Counted from the first letter of the stretch, positions 1 through 8,985 are shown. The stretch is DNA of 64,000 nucleotides from JBKHXF01 sp046566145 (GCA_046566145.1 JBKHXF010000033.1:1-64000); one strand, 5' to 3'. The notes: a model not told the origin generated them from the sequence alone. Numbers and translations: made by a program.

Positions 1-859
1 GGATGAAGCCGGTCGCCGAGCTGTCGTACTGGCGCCCGGTGCCGAGGACACCGTGCCGCGAGTAGGCGTACCCGTCGACGTTGACGACGGGGACGACGAT
101 GTTGCGGGTGGTCCTGACGAGGTGGTGGAGGCGCAGGTCGTCCAGCTCCGTCGACCCGGGGGCCGTGCCGGCCTTGCCTTCCTCGACCCGGGCGTGTGCC
201 TCGAGCAGATCGATGGCCCACATGATCGGAACCTCTGCTGCCGGCCACTCGCGGGCGTGATGCACGCCGTCGTTGTAGAAGACGGGACGACCATCCCGGC
301 GGGCGACGTTCTCAGCGATCTCCAACCCGAAGACGGGGCGGCCCTGGAGCGACGGCTCTGGCAGGACGAGGAGCTTGCAGTGCGCCGAGTAGTCACGGGC
401 GAGCCGCTGCATGTCCGCGTTGAACCGGGCGAGGTCGCGGTACTGGCCGTCCTCGGTCTCGCCGGGCACGGCCGGGAGCCCATCGGGACGCGTCCCGCGA
501 CCGTCCCCGAAGCGGAGCGCGTCGGTCGCGGCGAAATCGCGGTCGGTGACCTCGTAGGGCAGTCCGGTCGCGCGGAGCCGCGCCTCGTCACCGGGCCACA
601 GCAGCAGCTCGACGGAGCCGTCCTCGAACACGTTGTGGGTGTCGTCGAAGTCGCCGAGGAGGTGCGCGGTCGAGCGCGACACCCAGACGCGGGCGAGCTG
701 GAGCAGGCCGGCACCGTCGGCGGCGCCGGCGGTCCCGGCGGTGCCGAGCAGCTTGGAGCCGGTAGGGACGGGGGCGGCGGCGACGGTGCCCAGGGTCAGG
801 GCACCTCCGACGGCCGCACCGGTGTGCTTGATGAAGTCACGACGCGAGGTTCTGCTCAC
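1..859 (-). CDS. Tat-exported M14 zinc carboxypeptidase, C-terminus beyond window
   Basis: The reverse strand reads from a GTG at 857-859, with a GGGAG ribosome site about 10 nt upstream, to the window edge (286 codons visible). The N-terminus has a twin-arginine motif (SRRDFIK, residues 5-11) and a hydrophobic stretch rich in Ala and Gly, so export by Tat is predicted. The M14 zinc signature HxxE appears as HARE (H201, E204) in the context FYNDGVHHAREW, as in carboxypeptidase A-type enzymes. The third zinc ligand and the catalytic Glu should lie in the missing part. The likely role is hydrolysis of C-terminal residues of peptides outside the cell. Family assignment is firm; substrate is unknown. 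Confidence 0.88.
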   Translation of the reverse strand, partial: MSRTSRRDFIKHTGAAVGGALTLGTVAAAPVPTGSKLLGTAGTAGAADGAGLLQLARVWVSRSTAHLLGDFDDTHNVFEDGSVELLLWPGDEARLRATGLPYEVTDRDFAATDALRFGDGRGTRPDGLPAVPGETEDGQYRDLARFNADMQRLARDYSAHCKLLVLPEPSLQGRPVFGLEIAENVARRDGRPVFYNDGVHHAREWPAAEVPIMWAIDLLEAHARVEEGKAGTAPGSTELDDLRLHHLVRTTRNIVVPVVNVDGYAYSRHGVLGTGRQYDSSATGFI

Positions 860-1016
860 GGTCGGATCGCTCCCGGTAGTGGGGGTGGGGATCACGACTG
901 CTTCCACGTCGAGACGTCTGGTTCCTCCCCCGGCCGTGCGGACGGTGGCCGCCGCCGTCCGTTGGGCGCTCCGCGCCGGCGGCTGCGCGCCCACCGCCGG
1001 CGCCGCCCTCCACGGA

Positions 1017-2288
1017 TCAGGGGCCGAGCAACGCCAGGGGAACGACCGCCACCCCGTCTGGGCGTCGGTACGCCTGCGGGCCGGTGCACAGCACCACCTT
1101 GTCCAGCAGCCGGTCTCCGATCCTGCCCTCCAGCCACTGGAGGTGGCGCACGTCGGCGTCCGTGACCGTCGACGCGAGCTTGACCTCGATCGCCACGACC
1201 CTCCCGGCGCCGGTCTCCACGACGAGATCGACCTCGTGCTCCCCTCCGTAGGTCCGCAGGTGCGATACCCTCGCCTCGGCCTGCTGGGCGAACACCCGAA
1301 CGGAGAGCGTCGCCAGCGACTCGAAGAGCCCGCCCAGCAGAGCCCCGTCGCGAGGGGCCGGGAGGCGGTCCGCCGTGCCCGCGACGAGGGCCTCGGTGTC
1401 GAGGCCCAGGAGACGGACCGCGAGGGCGGGGTCCGCGAGGTGGTGCTTCGGCCCCTGCGTGAGCCGGCTCAGGTGGTTCCGGCCGGGGAGCCACGCCGGC
1501 AGCGGATCGAGGACGCGGAGCCGGGTGAGGACGTCGATGTAGGGCAGCGTGGTGGTCTTCGCCGGCTTGTCGCCGTGTCCGGGGGTCGCGGCGTCACGCA
1601 CCTTCTCGTACGACACGGCCTCCCCGACCGCGGCGGCGTAGGCCGTCAACCACGCGCGCAGGGTCGCCGGCCGCCGGACCTCCTGTCCCGCCTCGGGGAC
1701 GTCCCGGTCGATGACCCGCTCGACGTAGCCGTCGAGCTGGGTCCGCAGCCCCCGCCCCGTGAGCCCACGGAGCCCGGGGAACCCGGACCGGACGATCTCC
1801 TCGGCGTAGTCGAGCAGGGCCAGCCGCGTGCTGCCGCTGATGGGCGGGCGGGCCCCTCGCAGGAGCTCGGCGAGACTCACGGCCGGTTCGCAGACCCCCC
1901 GCTCCGGCAACGTCATCGGCCGCATGCGCATGGCGACGATCCGCGCCGCACCCGAATGGGTCGCCCCGTGCGACGCAGCCGATCCCGTCAGCAGGAACGT
2001 CCCGGGGGCAGCCCCCGCGTCGACGGCCCGCTTGACCGCGTCCCACACCGCAGGCAGTCGCTGCCACTCGTCGACGAGGATCGGCGGCTCGCCGACCGTG
2101 ACGAGGTTCGGGTCGGCCTGCAGGATCGCGAACTGGGCCGGGTCGTCCAGGCGGCGGACCGTTCGGGCGCGCCGGAGCGCGGTCTCCGTCTTGCCGACAC
2201 CCTTGGGCCCGTCGAGCATGACCGCCGGCAACTGCGGCAGGAGCTCATCGAGCTCGTCGTCGACGACACGTCGGACGTACCCGGTCAC
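1017..2288 (-). CDS. AAA ATPase with DUF4143-type C-terminal domain
   Basis: 423-residue protein starting at GTG 2288. Residues 27-34 form a Walker A (GPKGVGKT) and residues 70-75 a Walker B (ILVDEW). The C-terminal half, with motifs such as GGLFESLATL and EHEVDLVVETGAGRVVAIEVKL, is the nuclease-like DUF4143 region; its D...E-x-K arrangement resembles a PD-(D/E)XK core. Such ATP-binding proteins are common in bacteria and archaea, often as isolated horizontally spread genes, and their biochemical role is not settled. The promoter region upstream carries 23-bp direct repeats that run into the preceding nuclease gene. Family is confident, function is not. Confidence 0.87.
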   Translation of the reverse strand: MTGYVRRVVDDELDELLPQLPAVMLDGPKGVGKTETALRRARTVRRLDDPAQFAILQADPNLVTVGEPPILVDEWQRLPAVWDAVKRAVDAGAAPGTFLLTGSAASHGATHSGAARIVAMRMRPMTLPERGVCEPAVSLAELLRGARPPISGSTRLALLDYAEEIVRSGFPGLRGLTGRGLRTQLDGYVERVIDRDVPEAGQEVRRPATLRAWLTAYAAAVGEAVSYEKVRDAATPGHGDKPAKTTTLPYIDVLTRLRVLDPLPAWLPGRNHLSRLTQGPKHHLADPALAVRLLGLDTEALVAGTADRLPAPRDGALLGGLFESLATLSVRVFAQQAEARVSHLRTYGGEHEVDLVVETGAGRVVAIEVKLASTVTDADVRHLQWLEGRIGDRLLDKVVLCTGPQAYRRPDGVAVVPLALLGP

Positions 2289-2341
2289 ATCGCCCCCGAG
2301 CGCGAGATCAGCAGCCAGGTGGGTGCCGCGGGTGAGCTTCT

Positions 2342-2403
2342 ACACTACCATCCATCGGTGCCCAACACTACCATTCATCGAGCATCTACGAGACCATCCA
2401 TCG
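2342..2403 (-). repeat. Three direct repeats at exact 23-bp spacing over the promoter of the AAA/DUF4143 gene
   Basis: The plus-strand core ACCATCCATCG occurs at 2347-2357 and 2393-2403, and ACCATTCATCG at 2370-2380, so the units are spaced 23 bp apart. The first two are extended by ACACT on the left (2342 and 2365). On the reverse strand the extension reads TAGTGT, a fit to the TANNNT -10 box, at 2342-2347. The array begins inside the last codons of the RecB-like gene. It looks like an iterated operator or promoter element for the downstream gene; the binding factor is unknown. Confidence 0.5.
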
Positions 2404-3535
2404 GAGGGGCCACCGGTGGGGCCATGGGTGGCGGCCCCTCGAGGTCCTCGAGGAGCTCCCACGCCGGCGCGTGCTCGCGCAGGCGCCCCTCGGCGGCGCG
2501 CCGGCGGACGTCGGCCTCGCCCTCGGGGCACATCGACAGGAACGGGCACCAGCCGCAGAGCGCCGTCACGCCCGGCTCGTACCCGAACGTCTCGTGCTTG
2601 GCCGCGATGTCGGTCCACACCCGCCCGACCTCGTCGGCGACGGCGTCAACCGACGGCTCGTCGACCCCGACGGGCCACGGCGTGCGGGCCGCGACGTAGA
2701 GCAGCAGCCCGGACGAGGGCAGCTCGCCGGTCGCGGCCCGGTGCAGCCCCGCGTAGAAGCGGACCTGGCGCGCGTACTCCTCCGAGGGGAAGCGCGGGTC
2801 GGGGGCGCGGCCGTTCTTGTAGTCGACGACCCGGACCCGCCCGTCGGGCATCCGGTCGAGCCGGTCCACGACGCCGCGCACCGGCACGTCACCGTGCGGG
2901 GTCGACCACGTGGCCTCCAGCACCGCCTCGACGTCCACGACGTCGACCCGCGACGGGTCGCCGCCCATGTCGAAGTAGCCGGTCACGCCGGCCATCGCCG
3001 CCTCGCGGAGGTCGGCCGGGTCGAGCCCGGCGAGCACGCACTCGACGACGACCCGGACCAGGTGCGGGTCGGTGTCCTCGGGCAGGGTCGGCTGCCCGTC
3101 CTCGTCGAGCGACAGCGCCGCGGCGGCGGCGCAGGTCGCGTCGACCAGCGCCTCGTGGAGCGCGAGGGCCCGCTCGCGGGTGCGCTCCGCCGGCGGCAGC
3201 GCGAACAGCGCCTCGAGCACGGCGTGGACGTGGGTGCCGGTGATCGCGGCCGGGTGCGGCACGACCGGAACGGTGTCGTCCCAGCGGTCGAACGCCCAGC
3301 GCCGCTCGCACGCGAGGTACGAGTTCAGCGACGAGGCGGAGAGCCCGCTCGGCAGGCGGTGCCGCTCGGGGTCGGGCCAGCCCGCCGGCGCGAGGTGCCG
3401 GTGGTCGGGCACGCCCTCGGCGTCGGCCGGGGCGGCCACGCCGGCGGCATCGGCCGGGACGGCGGCGGCCGCGGCGGGGTGCATGGGTGTCGTCGAGGTG
3501 TCCATCGCCCGCAGCATGCCGCACCCCTGCGACAT
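2375..3535 (-). CDS. RecB-family PD-(D/E)XK nuclease with Fe-S cluster cysteines
   Basis: 386 residues from ATG 3535; an in-frame Met at 3505 is an alternative start because the first 60 residues are low-complexity Ala/Pro. Nuclease motifs are in order: GTHVHAVLE (100-108), GVVDRLD (221-227), VVDYKNG (236-242, D238 and K240) and QVRFY (257-261). One cysteine before the nuclease core (C76) and three after it (C327, C330, C336) match the 4Fe-4S layout of Cas4/AddB-type exonucleases. Proteins of this kind process DNA ends, but no helicase gene lies next to it here. It is followed on the same strand by the AAA/DUF4143 gene, whose promoter repeats overlap its 3' end. Confidence 0.88.
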   Translation of the reverse strand: MSQGCGMLRAMDTSTTPMHPAAAAAVPADAAGVAAPADAEGVPDHRHLAPAGWPDPERHRLPSGLSASSLNSYLACERRWAFDRWDDTVPVVPHPAAITGTHVHAVLEALFALPPAERTRERALALHEALVDATCAAAAALSLDEDGQPTLPEDTDPHLVRVVVECVLAGLDPADLREAAMAGVTGYFDMGGDPSRVDVVDVEAVLEATWSTPHGDVPVRGVVDRLDRMPDGRVRVVDYKNGRAPDPRFPSEEYARQVRFYAGLHRAATGELPSSGLLLYVAARTPWPVGVDEPSVDAVADEVGRVWTDIAAKHETFGYEPGVTALCGWCPFLSMCPEGEADVRRRAAEGRLREHAPAWELLEDLEGPPPMAPPVAPPMDGLVDAR

Positions 3536-3554
3536 CCCGCCCCAACCCGATCGA

Positions 3555-3593
3555 GTGAGCGTCCACCTGCATGGCGTGCAGCAGGACGCTCAC
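3555..3593. repeat. 39-bp palindromic element, copy A
   Basis: Perfect 10-bp arms GTGAGCGTCC (3555-3564) and GGACGCTCAC (3584-3593) enclose a second inverted pair, CTGCA and TGCAG, around CATGGCGTG. A related 39-bp copy is at 5189-5227. This copy lies between the divergent RecB-like gene and the LVIVD gene, so it is unlikely to be a simple terminator. Confidence 0.7.
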
Positions 3594-3711
3594 TGGACCG
3601 GAGGGGGGACGGGCAGGGGTCGCCGGGCGCGGCGTCGAACCTCCCGGGGACCGATCGCGGCCGACCGCCCCTGCGGGCCGCGCGGACCCCCGCCCGACAC
3701 CGGAGCCCCCA

Positions 3712-5160
3712 GTGCGCCGCATCCCCACCGCACTCGCCGCCGTCGTCGCCCTCGTGGGCTCGACCGCCGCCCTGCCCGCGACCGCCGACCTCGGTGCGCT
3801 CGCCGCCGGCGGCGCCGGCGCGGGCCAGCAGACCGTGTGCCTGCCCGACGACGTCGCCGCGACCGCCGGCGCGCCGCTGACCTCCGACAACGTCGAGTAC
3901 GTCTGCACCATCCCGCTGGAGGCCCCGGGCAACGCCGGCAACGTCACGACCGTCGACGGGCGCACGCGCCTGTACGTGTCGAGCCGCACCGGGATCGGCA
4001 TCTACGACGTCACCGACCCGACCGCGATCACGCTCGAGGGCCGGCTGCCGTTCCAGCACTGGCAGAACGAGGACACCTCGGTGTCCACGGACGGGACCCG
4101 GCTCGTCGTGGCGGCCGACGGCGGGCCGCCCTTCCCCGACCAGGTGTCGCGGGGGCTGTTCGTCTTCGACGTCTCCGACCCGGCCGACATCACGCTCGTC
4201 GGCGTCCACCCCGACGCGCCGCACACCGCCTCGTGCGCCGACGACGGCTGCACCGTCCTGTACGCGTCCAACGGCAGCATCTACGACGCGTCCGGCGCGA
4301 CCGCCCCGATCGCCCTGCAGGACGGCATCGTCGCCGCCCGCACCGGCCAGGCCCGCGGCATCGTGAAGAAGGGCACGTTCACCGCGAAGCTCGGCGGCGG
4401 CACCGTCGCCTCGCTGCACGCCGTGCAGCGTGACGCGTCGGGCCTCATCACGACCGACTCGAACCCGCGGCTCATCCTCGACCCGCGCGAGGACCCCCTC
4501 GCCCCGACCATCGTGGCGCAGTTCTCCCCGGACCCCCGCGACCCACGTCTGCAGCACGGCAACCTCCGCCCCGACGCCGACGCCTACACGCCGCGTGACC
4601 CGCAGGCGCCGGTCGGGCCGCTGGCCGACGACCCGCTGCGGACCGGCGAGCTGCTCGTGACCTCGTCGGAGTCGAACTTCAACCCCAACTGCAACAACGC
4701 CGGCTCCGTTGCGACGTGGGACCTGCGCGGCTTCGACCAGGGCCGCACGCCGAAGCTGCTCGAGGTGTTCCGCCCCGTGAACGGCCTCCCGCCGTCGGAG
4801 AACCCGGTCGCGAACGGCCCCGGCTGCTCCGCCCACTGGTTCGACTACGAGGACGGCCTGCTCGCGAGCGCCTTCTACGACCACGGCACCCGGTTCCTCG
4901 ACATCGACCCGGAGACCGGGAGGATCGCCCAGGTCGGCTGGTTCCAGCCGCGCGGCGGCATCGCCACCGCGACGTTCTGGGGCGCGGACGGGTACGCCTT
5001 CACGGTCGACAACGCCCGCGGCATCGACGTGGTCCGGCTCGACACCGAGGCGCCGACCCCGTCGGCCGACGCGTTCCTCGCCTCGTGGCTCCGTCCCGCC
5101 ACCGCCGAGCGTGCGGTCGCGACCGAGCTGCAGCGCTGGTGCGTCCTCGGCGCCGGCTGA
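3712..5160 (+). CDS. Secreted LVIVD-repeat protein
   Basis: Start chosen at GTG 3712 because it has a GGAG site 6 nt upstream and begins directly with a signal peptide (basic MRRIP, hydrophobic core, ALPATA cleavage region); the open frame extends further upstream without support. The 482-residue product contains LVIVD-type beta-propeller repeats, for example GIGIYDVTDPTAITLEGR and GLFVFDVSDPADITLVG, with scattered Cys that could form disulphides outside the cell. The family is widespread in secreted bacterial proteins and has no assigned reaction. It is one of two related propeller proteins in the window (see 11578-13059) and is flanked by the two 39-bp palindromes. Function unknown; probably extracellular binding or surface role. 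Confidence 0.85.
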   Translation: MRRIPTALAAVVALVGSTAALPATADLGALAAGGAGAGQQTVCLPDDVAATAGAPLTSDNVEYVCTIPLEAPGNAGNVTTVDGRTRLYVSSRTGIGIYDVTDPTAITLEGRLPFQHWQNEDTSVSTDGTRLVVAADGGPPFPDQVSRGLFVFDVSDPADITLVGVHPDAPHTASCADDGCTVLYASNGSIYDASGATAPIALQDGIVAARTGQARGIVKKGTFTAKLGGGTVASLHAVQRDASGLITTDSNPRLILDPREDPLAPTIVAQFSPDPRDPRLQHGNLRPDADAYTPRDPQAPVGPLADDPLRTGELLVTSSESNFNPNCNNAGSVATWDLRGFDQGRTPKLLEVFRPVNGLPPSENPVANGPGCSAHWFDYEDGLLASAFYDHGTRFLDIDPETGRIAQVGWFQPRGGIATATFWGADGYAFTVDNARGIDVVRLDTEAPTPSADAFLASWLRPATAERAVATELQRWCVLGAG

Positions 5161-5188
5161 CCCGACACACCCGCCCCGATCAGGTCGG

Positions 5189-5227
5189 GTGAGCGCCCAC
5201 CTGCATGGGATGCAGGTGAGGGCTCAC
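5189..5227. repeat. 39-bp palindromic element, copy B
   Basis: GTGAGCGCCCACCTGCAT (5189-5206) and ATGCAGGTGAGGGCTCAC (5210-5227) pair with two mismatches around GG. It shares the GTGAGCGYCCACCTGCATGG half with copy A at 3555-3593. It lies between convergent genes and covers the stop codon of the metallophosphoesterase, so it could act as a bidirectional terminator here. Confidence 0.7.
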
Positions 5228-7182
5228 TCGACGCGGGTGGGGCGGCGGTCGCGGAGGGCGACCGCGCCGGCGAGCGCGGCCGCGCCGAGCCCGAGCGCGA
5301 GCGAGCCGCCGCCCGTGGCGGGCAGCGCGCCCGCGACGCCGGCGGTCCCCTCGTCGGCCCCGCCGTCCGTCCCGGCCGCCGTGCGACCCCCGCCGAGGCC
5401 GGCGAGGTCGAACGGCGCGGCCATCACGAGCTCGACGTTGCGGTCGCCCGGCTCGCCGAGCGCGCCCGCGACGTCCCCCTGCGGGTCGTTGAAGGCCAGC
5501 TCGCGGCTGATCGAGGCGAGCGCGAGCACGTCGGCGGCGACGTCGGCCTGCGCCGGCCCGGCGTGGTCGACGACGGTGACGTGGATCGACAGGGTCCCGT
5601 CGGCGTTGTCGACCAGCTCGACGATGCGGCTGTGCTGCGGTGCGTCGACGTGGGCGGCGGTGATGACCTCCCAGAACCCGCCGGTGACGCCGGCGGGGTC
5701 GGGCCGCTCGATGACCCGGTTGACGTGGCTGTGGCCGTTGACCCACGCGACGACGTTGGGGAACCGGTGCAGCAGTTCGAGGACCACGTCGCCGGTGACG
5801 CGGGCGTCGTCGGGCATCTCCGGGTCCGGGATCGGCGCGTTCAGCGACGCGATGTTGTGGTGGCTGAACAGCACCACGAGCTGGTCCTCGTTGCCCGTGA
5901 CGACCTCGGCGCCGCCGGCGTCGAGGTGCCGCCCGTGCGTCTCGACCAGTCGCGCCTCGAGCCAGTCGAGCTGCGCCTGCCCGACCGACCCCTGCGGCGA
6001 CCCGCCCCGGTTGGTCGTGTCGAGGCTGATGCCGAGCACGCCGTCGGCGATCGGGAAGGTGTAGTGGAGGATCCCGGACTCCAGCGCGTCCTCGGCGTAG
6101 CCGTGGCCGTTCGAACGCGCGGCCGTGGACGAGTCGAGATGGGCCTGGATCCACTCCTGCGGTGAGACGTAGGCGCGACGGGCGTCGGGCGTGACCGGTC
6201 GGCCCGGCGCCGAGGCGAGCGCCGCGAGGGCACCCGGCTCCTGCGCCTGCAGCCCGTCGATGAGGTCGGCGGAGGTGACGCCGGCGGGGCGCGACGTGAT
6301 CTTGAGCGGACCGGTGGAGATGGCCGTGAACACGGCGTTCTGTGGGGCGTTGCCCTGCACGAGCCCGTCGTGGTTGCCGTACGCCGAGTACCACGGGATC
6401 CGCAGCCCCTCCGGGGTGAACGGCGCGATGGCGGCCTCCAGCAGCCCCGGCATGTCCGGGAACCCGAAGACGGACTTGTAGCGGTCGGGCCCGCGCGGGT
6501 CGTCGATCGGGTCGGGGTGCCAGTAGTGCACGTCGTAGGTGGTCGCGTCGGTGTCCTGCACGCCCTCGTAGCGCTCGAGGTCGCCCGAGTTCGGTTCGAC
6601 CGGCCGCCCACCGTCGAGCACCCCGATGAACCAGTCGAGCTCGTTGACCTGCTGGTTGTCGATGTTGTCGCCGGTCGACACGGCGACGTCGAACGGACGG
6701 CCCGCGATCGGCCCGACCGCGATGGTGTTGAGCCGTCTGATCATCGCGTCACCGACCTGGCAGGTCATCGTCTCCTGCGAGCGGTAGGCGGAGCTGAACG
6801 GCACCGGGTCCTGCGGCGGGTCGGAGTCGCGGTCGAGGAACTCGACCCGCGTGGTGGACTGGGCGTCGATGACGTGGACGTCGGTGAGGTGGACGATCGT
6901 GGCGAGGGCGGTCCGGCGGTCCTCCCGCCCGGCCCTCGGCTCGGCCCCGAGCGCGCGCACGACCTGCGGGTACCCGGGAGCCTCGACCAGGCGCACGTAG
7001 CCGTCGGTCCCCGCCGGCGCGAACGTCGAGAGCAGCGTGGTGCCCTCGGGGGCGACGGCGATGCCGAGCGTGCGGGTGCGCGCCCGGGCGGCGCCGGGGA
7101 ACCACAGCGACGCGCCCCAGGTCGCGGCGGTCAGGCCGGCGCTGCGACGCAGGAAGGCACGGCGGGTGAGGTCGCGGGCCAC
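5224..7182 (-). CDS. TIGR03767-like metallophosphoesterase, Tat-exported and sortase-anchored
   Basis: Start set at GTG 7182 (GAGGGAG about 8 nt upstream), giving 652 residues; the open frame upstream has no start support. The N-terminus has a twin-arginine motif (R7-R8 in TRRAFLRR). Calcineurin-like metal-binding motifs are complete: D101-x-H103 (LTDVHV), GDNID (171-175), GNHD (269-272), SHH and GHSH further on. The C-terminus has a cell-wall sorting signal: LPATG at 620-624, a hydrophobic segment and a basic tail, so sortase anchoring is predicted. The family includes large surface metallophosphoesterases of actinobacteria; substrate unknown. Its stop codon lies inside palindrome copy B. 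Confidence 0.9.
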   Translation of the reverse strand: MARDLTRRAFLRRSAGLTAATWGASLWFPGAARARTRTLGIAVAPEGTTLLSTFAPAGTDGYVRLVEAPGYPQVVRALGAEPRAGREDRRTALATIVHLTDVHVIDAQSTTRVEFLDRDSDPPQDPVPFSSAYRSQETMTCQVGDAMIRRLNTIAVGPIAGRPFDVAVSTGDNIDNQQVNELDWFIGVLDGGRPVEPNSGDLERYEGVQDTDATTYDVHYWHPDPIDDPRGPDRYKSVFGFPDMPGLLEAAIAPFTPEGLRIPWYSAYGNHDGLVQGNAPQNAVFTAISTGPLKITSRPAGVTSADLIDGLQAQEPGALAALASAPGRPVTPDARRAYVSPQEWIQAHLDSSTAARSNGHGYAEDALESGILHYTFPIADGVLGISLDTTNRGGSPQGSVGQAQLDWLEARLVETHGRHLDAGGAEVVTGNEDQLVVLFSHHNIASLNAPIPDPEMPDDARVTGDVVLELLHRFPNVVAWVNGHSHVNRVIERPDPAGVTGGFWEVITAAHVDAPQHSRIVELVDNADGTLSIHVTVVDHAGPAQADVAADVLALASISRELAFNDPQGDVAGALGEPGDRNVELVMAAPFDLAGLGGGRTAAGTDGGADEGTAGVAGALPATGGGSLALGLGAAALAGAVALRDRRPTRVE

Positions 7183-7286
7183 GGACGGGCTCCCTCGGCG
7201 GTGTGACGGGTCACACAGGAGTTCGCCGCCGTGGGCCGTCGCCCCTCCCGGGGTCGGGGACGGCGCGGACCCGGCGTCCCACCGCC

Positions 7287-7541
7287 TCAGAGCGTCAGCA
7301 GGCCCCGTTGACCCAACGTGACCAGCGCGTAGGTGGCCAGCACGGCGCCGACGACGACACGCACCCAGAGGGCGACGATGCGGCCGGTCGACACCTCCTG
7401 GGGCTCCTGCGACGGGTCGGCGCCCGGGAACGCGCCGGTGCGGTGGAACCGCAGCAGCGCCGCCGCGGTGCCCAGCGCCAGCGCGGCGCCGACGGCACCG
7501 AAGCCGCCGATGACGAGGAAGGTCCAGGACGAGTCGCCCAT
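7287..7541 (-). CDS. Small two-segment membrane protein
   Basis: 84 residues from ATG 7541, with GGAG 9 nt upstream. Two hydrophobic segments (residues about 7-31 and 58-78) flank a short polar loop with FHRTGAFPGADPSQEP. No family is recognised. It is upstream of, and on the same strand as, the metallophosphoesterase gene, 104 bp away, so co-transcription is possible. Confidence 0.6.
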   Translation of the reverse strand: MGDSSWTFLVIGGFGAVGAALALGTAAALLRFHRTGAFPGADPSQEPQEVSTGRIVALWVRVVVGAVLATYALVTLGQRGLLTL

Positions 7542-7691
7542 GGTGGGGGGCTCCGGGTCGGATGGTCGGGGACGGGGCCGGCAGGCGCGCACGGAGGTGT
7601 GCGGGTGGCCGGGCGGGGGTGGTACGCAGGGGTTCGGAGCGGCGAACATCGGGGGACCTGCCGCCCGCCCCCACCCACAGAGGTACCACCG

Positions 7692-8153
7692 ATGGCCCGC
7701 ATCACCGAGACCCTCGAGGTCGAGCTCCCCGCCGACGAGGTGTTCGACCTCGTCGCCGACTTCTCCAACACGGGCACCTGGGACCCCGGCATCCGCTCCG
7801 CCCGGCGCCTCGACCCGGAGGCCGCCGCGCTCGGGCTCGGCAGCCGCTTCGAGCTGCTCGCCGACCTCAAGGTCGTCACGCCGCCGCTCGTGTACGAGGT
7901 CACCACGTTCGAGCGGCCCCGGCGGGTCGTGCTCGAGACGTCCAGCCTGCTGGTCCGCGGCGAGGACGACGTCACCGTCGAGCCGATCTCCGACACCCGC
8001 AGCCGGGTCGTGTGGCGGGCCGAGTTCGCGCTCCGCGGACCCGGAGTGCTGCTCGACCCGCTGCTGGCCCCCGGCTTCCGCTGGGTCGGCGCCCAGGCCG
8101 TGCAGGGCCTGACCGAGTGGCTGCAGGGCAAGGCGCGGGAGCGCGCGGCCTGA
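7692..8153 (+). CDS. SRPBCC / polyketide cyclase-like lipid-binding protein
   Basis: 153 residues from ATG 7692, with AGAGG upstream. The START/Bet v1-like pattern is clear: an N-terminal ITETLEVELPADEVFDLVADFSNTGTW strand-helix unit, a central beta-sheet, and a C-terminal amphipathic helix ending LTEWLQGKARERAA. Proteins of this superfamily bind hydrophobic ligands or carry out cyclisation or hydrolysis steps. Nothing here identifies a ligand. The nudC gene begins 14 nt after its stop, so the two are probably one transcript. Confidence 0.82.
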   Translation: MARITETLEVELPADEVFDLVADFSNTGTWDPGIRSARRLDPEAAALGLGSRFELLADLKVVTPPLVYEVTTFERPRRVVLETSSLLVRGEDDVTVEPISDTRSRVVWRAEFALRGPGVLLDPLLAPGFRWVGAQAVQGLTEWLQGKARERAA

Positions 8154-8166
8154 ACGCCAGCGCGTC

Positions 8167-8970
8167 GTGACGAGCTCCGGGGAGCTCCCCCTCGACCACC
8201 CCGGGCTGCGCGTCGTGGTGGTGCACGACGGGCGGGTCGGCGAGCGCCGCGGGCTCCCCGCCGGCGCCGAGCCGGGCGAGGTCGTCCGGGTCGCCGACGA
8301 CGTCGTCGTGCTCGACGCGGGCCGGCACCCCACCGTCGACCTCACCGGCCTCGCGCTCGCGGACCCGCGCGAGGCCGCGCTCGCCTCCGACGACCCGACG
8401 ACCCTGCTGCGGGCCCTCGGGTTCGGGTTCTGGCACGCGAGCCACCGGCACTGCCCCGCCTGCGGCGCGCGGCTGGCCACCGAGGCGGCGAGCCGCGTGC
8501 AGCGCTGCACCGGCTGCGGCCGCCAGCAGTTCCCCCGCCTCGAGCCGGCCGTGATCGTCCGGGTCCTCGACGCGGACGACCGCATCCTGCTCGGCCGGCA
8601 GGCGACGTGGCCGGCGGGGCGCTGGTCGGTGCTGGCCGGGTTCGTCGACCCGGGCGAGACCGCCGAGGACGCCGTGGCGCGGGAGGTCGCCGAGGAGGCC
8701 GGGGTGCCGCTGACCGACGTGCGCTACGTCCGGTCGCAGCCCTGGCCGTTCCCCGCCTCGCTGATGCTCGCCTACGAGGCGCGCGCGACGGCGACCGCCA
8801 TCCGCCGGCGCGACGAGGAGCTCGCCGAGGCGGCGTGGTTCTCGCGCGCGGACCTGCGAGCCGCGGTGGACGCGGGCGAGGTCGCGATCCCGCCGGCGCT
8901 CTCGGTCGCGCACGGGCTCATCACCGAGTGGCTCGGCCACACGCCCGACGCCGGCGGGGTCTGGCGCTGA
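8167..8970 (+). CDS. nudC: NAD(+) diphosphatase / NAD-capped RNA hydrolase
   Basis: 267 residues from GTG 8167. A zinc ribbon has cysteines 96, 99, 114 and 117. The complete Nudix box lies at 158-180, with G158, E164, R172-E173 and E176-E177. The NudC-specific SQPWPFP motif follows at 190-196. NudC enzymes split NAD(H) into NMN(H) and AMP and remove NAD caps from RNA. Length and domain order (variable N-terminal domain, zinc ribbon, Nudix domain) match the family. The start is set by its position just after the SRPBCC stop; the ribosome site is weak. Stop-to-promoter distance to the fadR-type gene is short, and that gene has its own promoter. Confidence 0.94.
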   Translation: MTSSGELPLDHPGLRVVVVHDGRVGERRGLPAGAEPGEVVRVADDVVVLDAGRHPTVDLTGLALADPREAALASDDPTTLLRALGFGFWHASHRHCPACGARLATEAASRVQRCTGCGRQQFPRLEPAVIVRVLDADDRILLGRQATWPAGRWSVLAGFVDPGETAEDAVAREVAEEAGVPLTDVRYVRSQPWPFPASLMLAYEARATATAIRRRDEELAEAAWFSRADLRAAVDAGEVAIPPALSVAHGLITEWLGHTPDAGGVWR

Positions 8971-8985
8971 CCATCCCGCGTGGCA

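Noticed and set aside
5224..7689. Longer metallophosphoesterase starting at 7689
   Set aside because: The extension lacks a ribosome site, overlaps the small membrane-protein gene at 7287-7541 and would bury the Tat signal.
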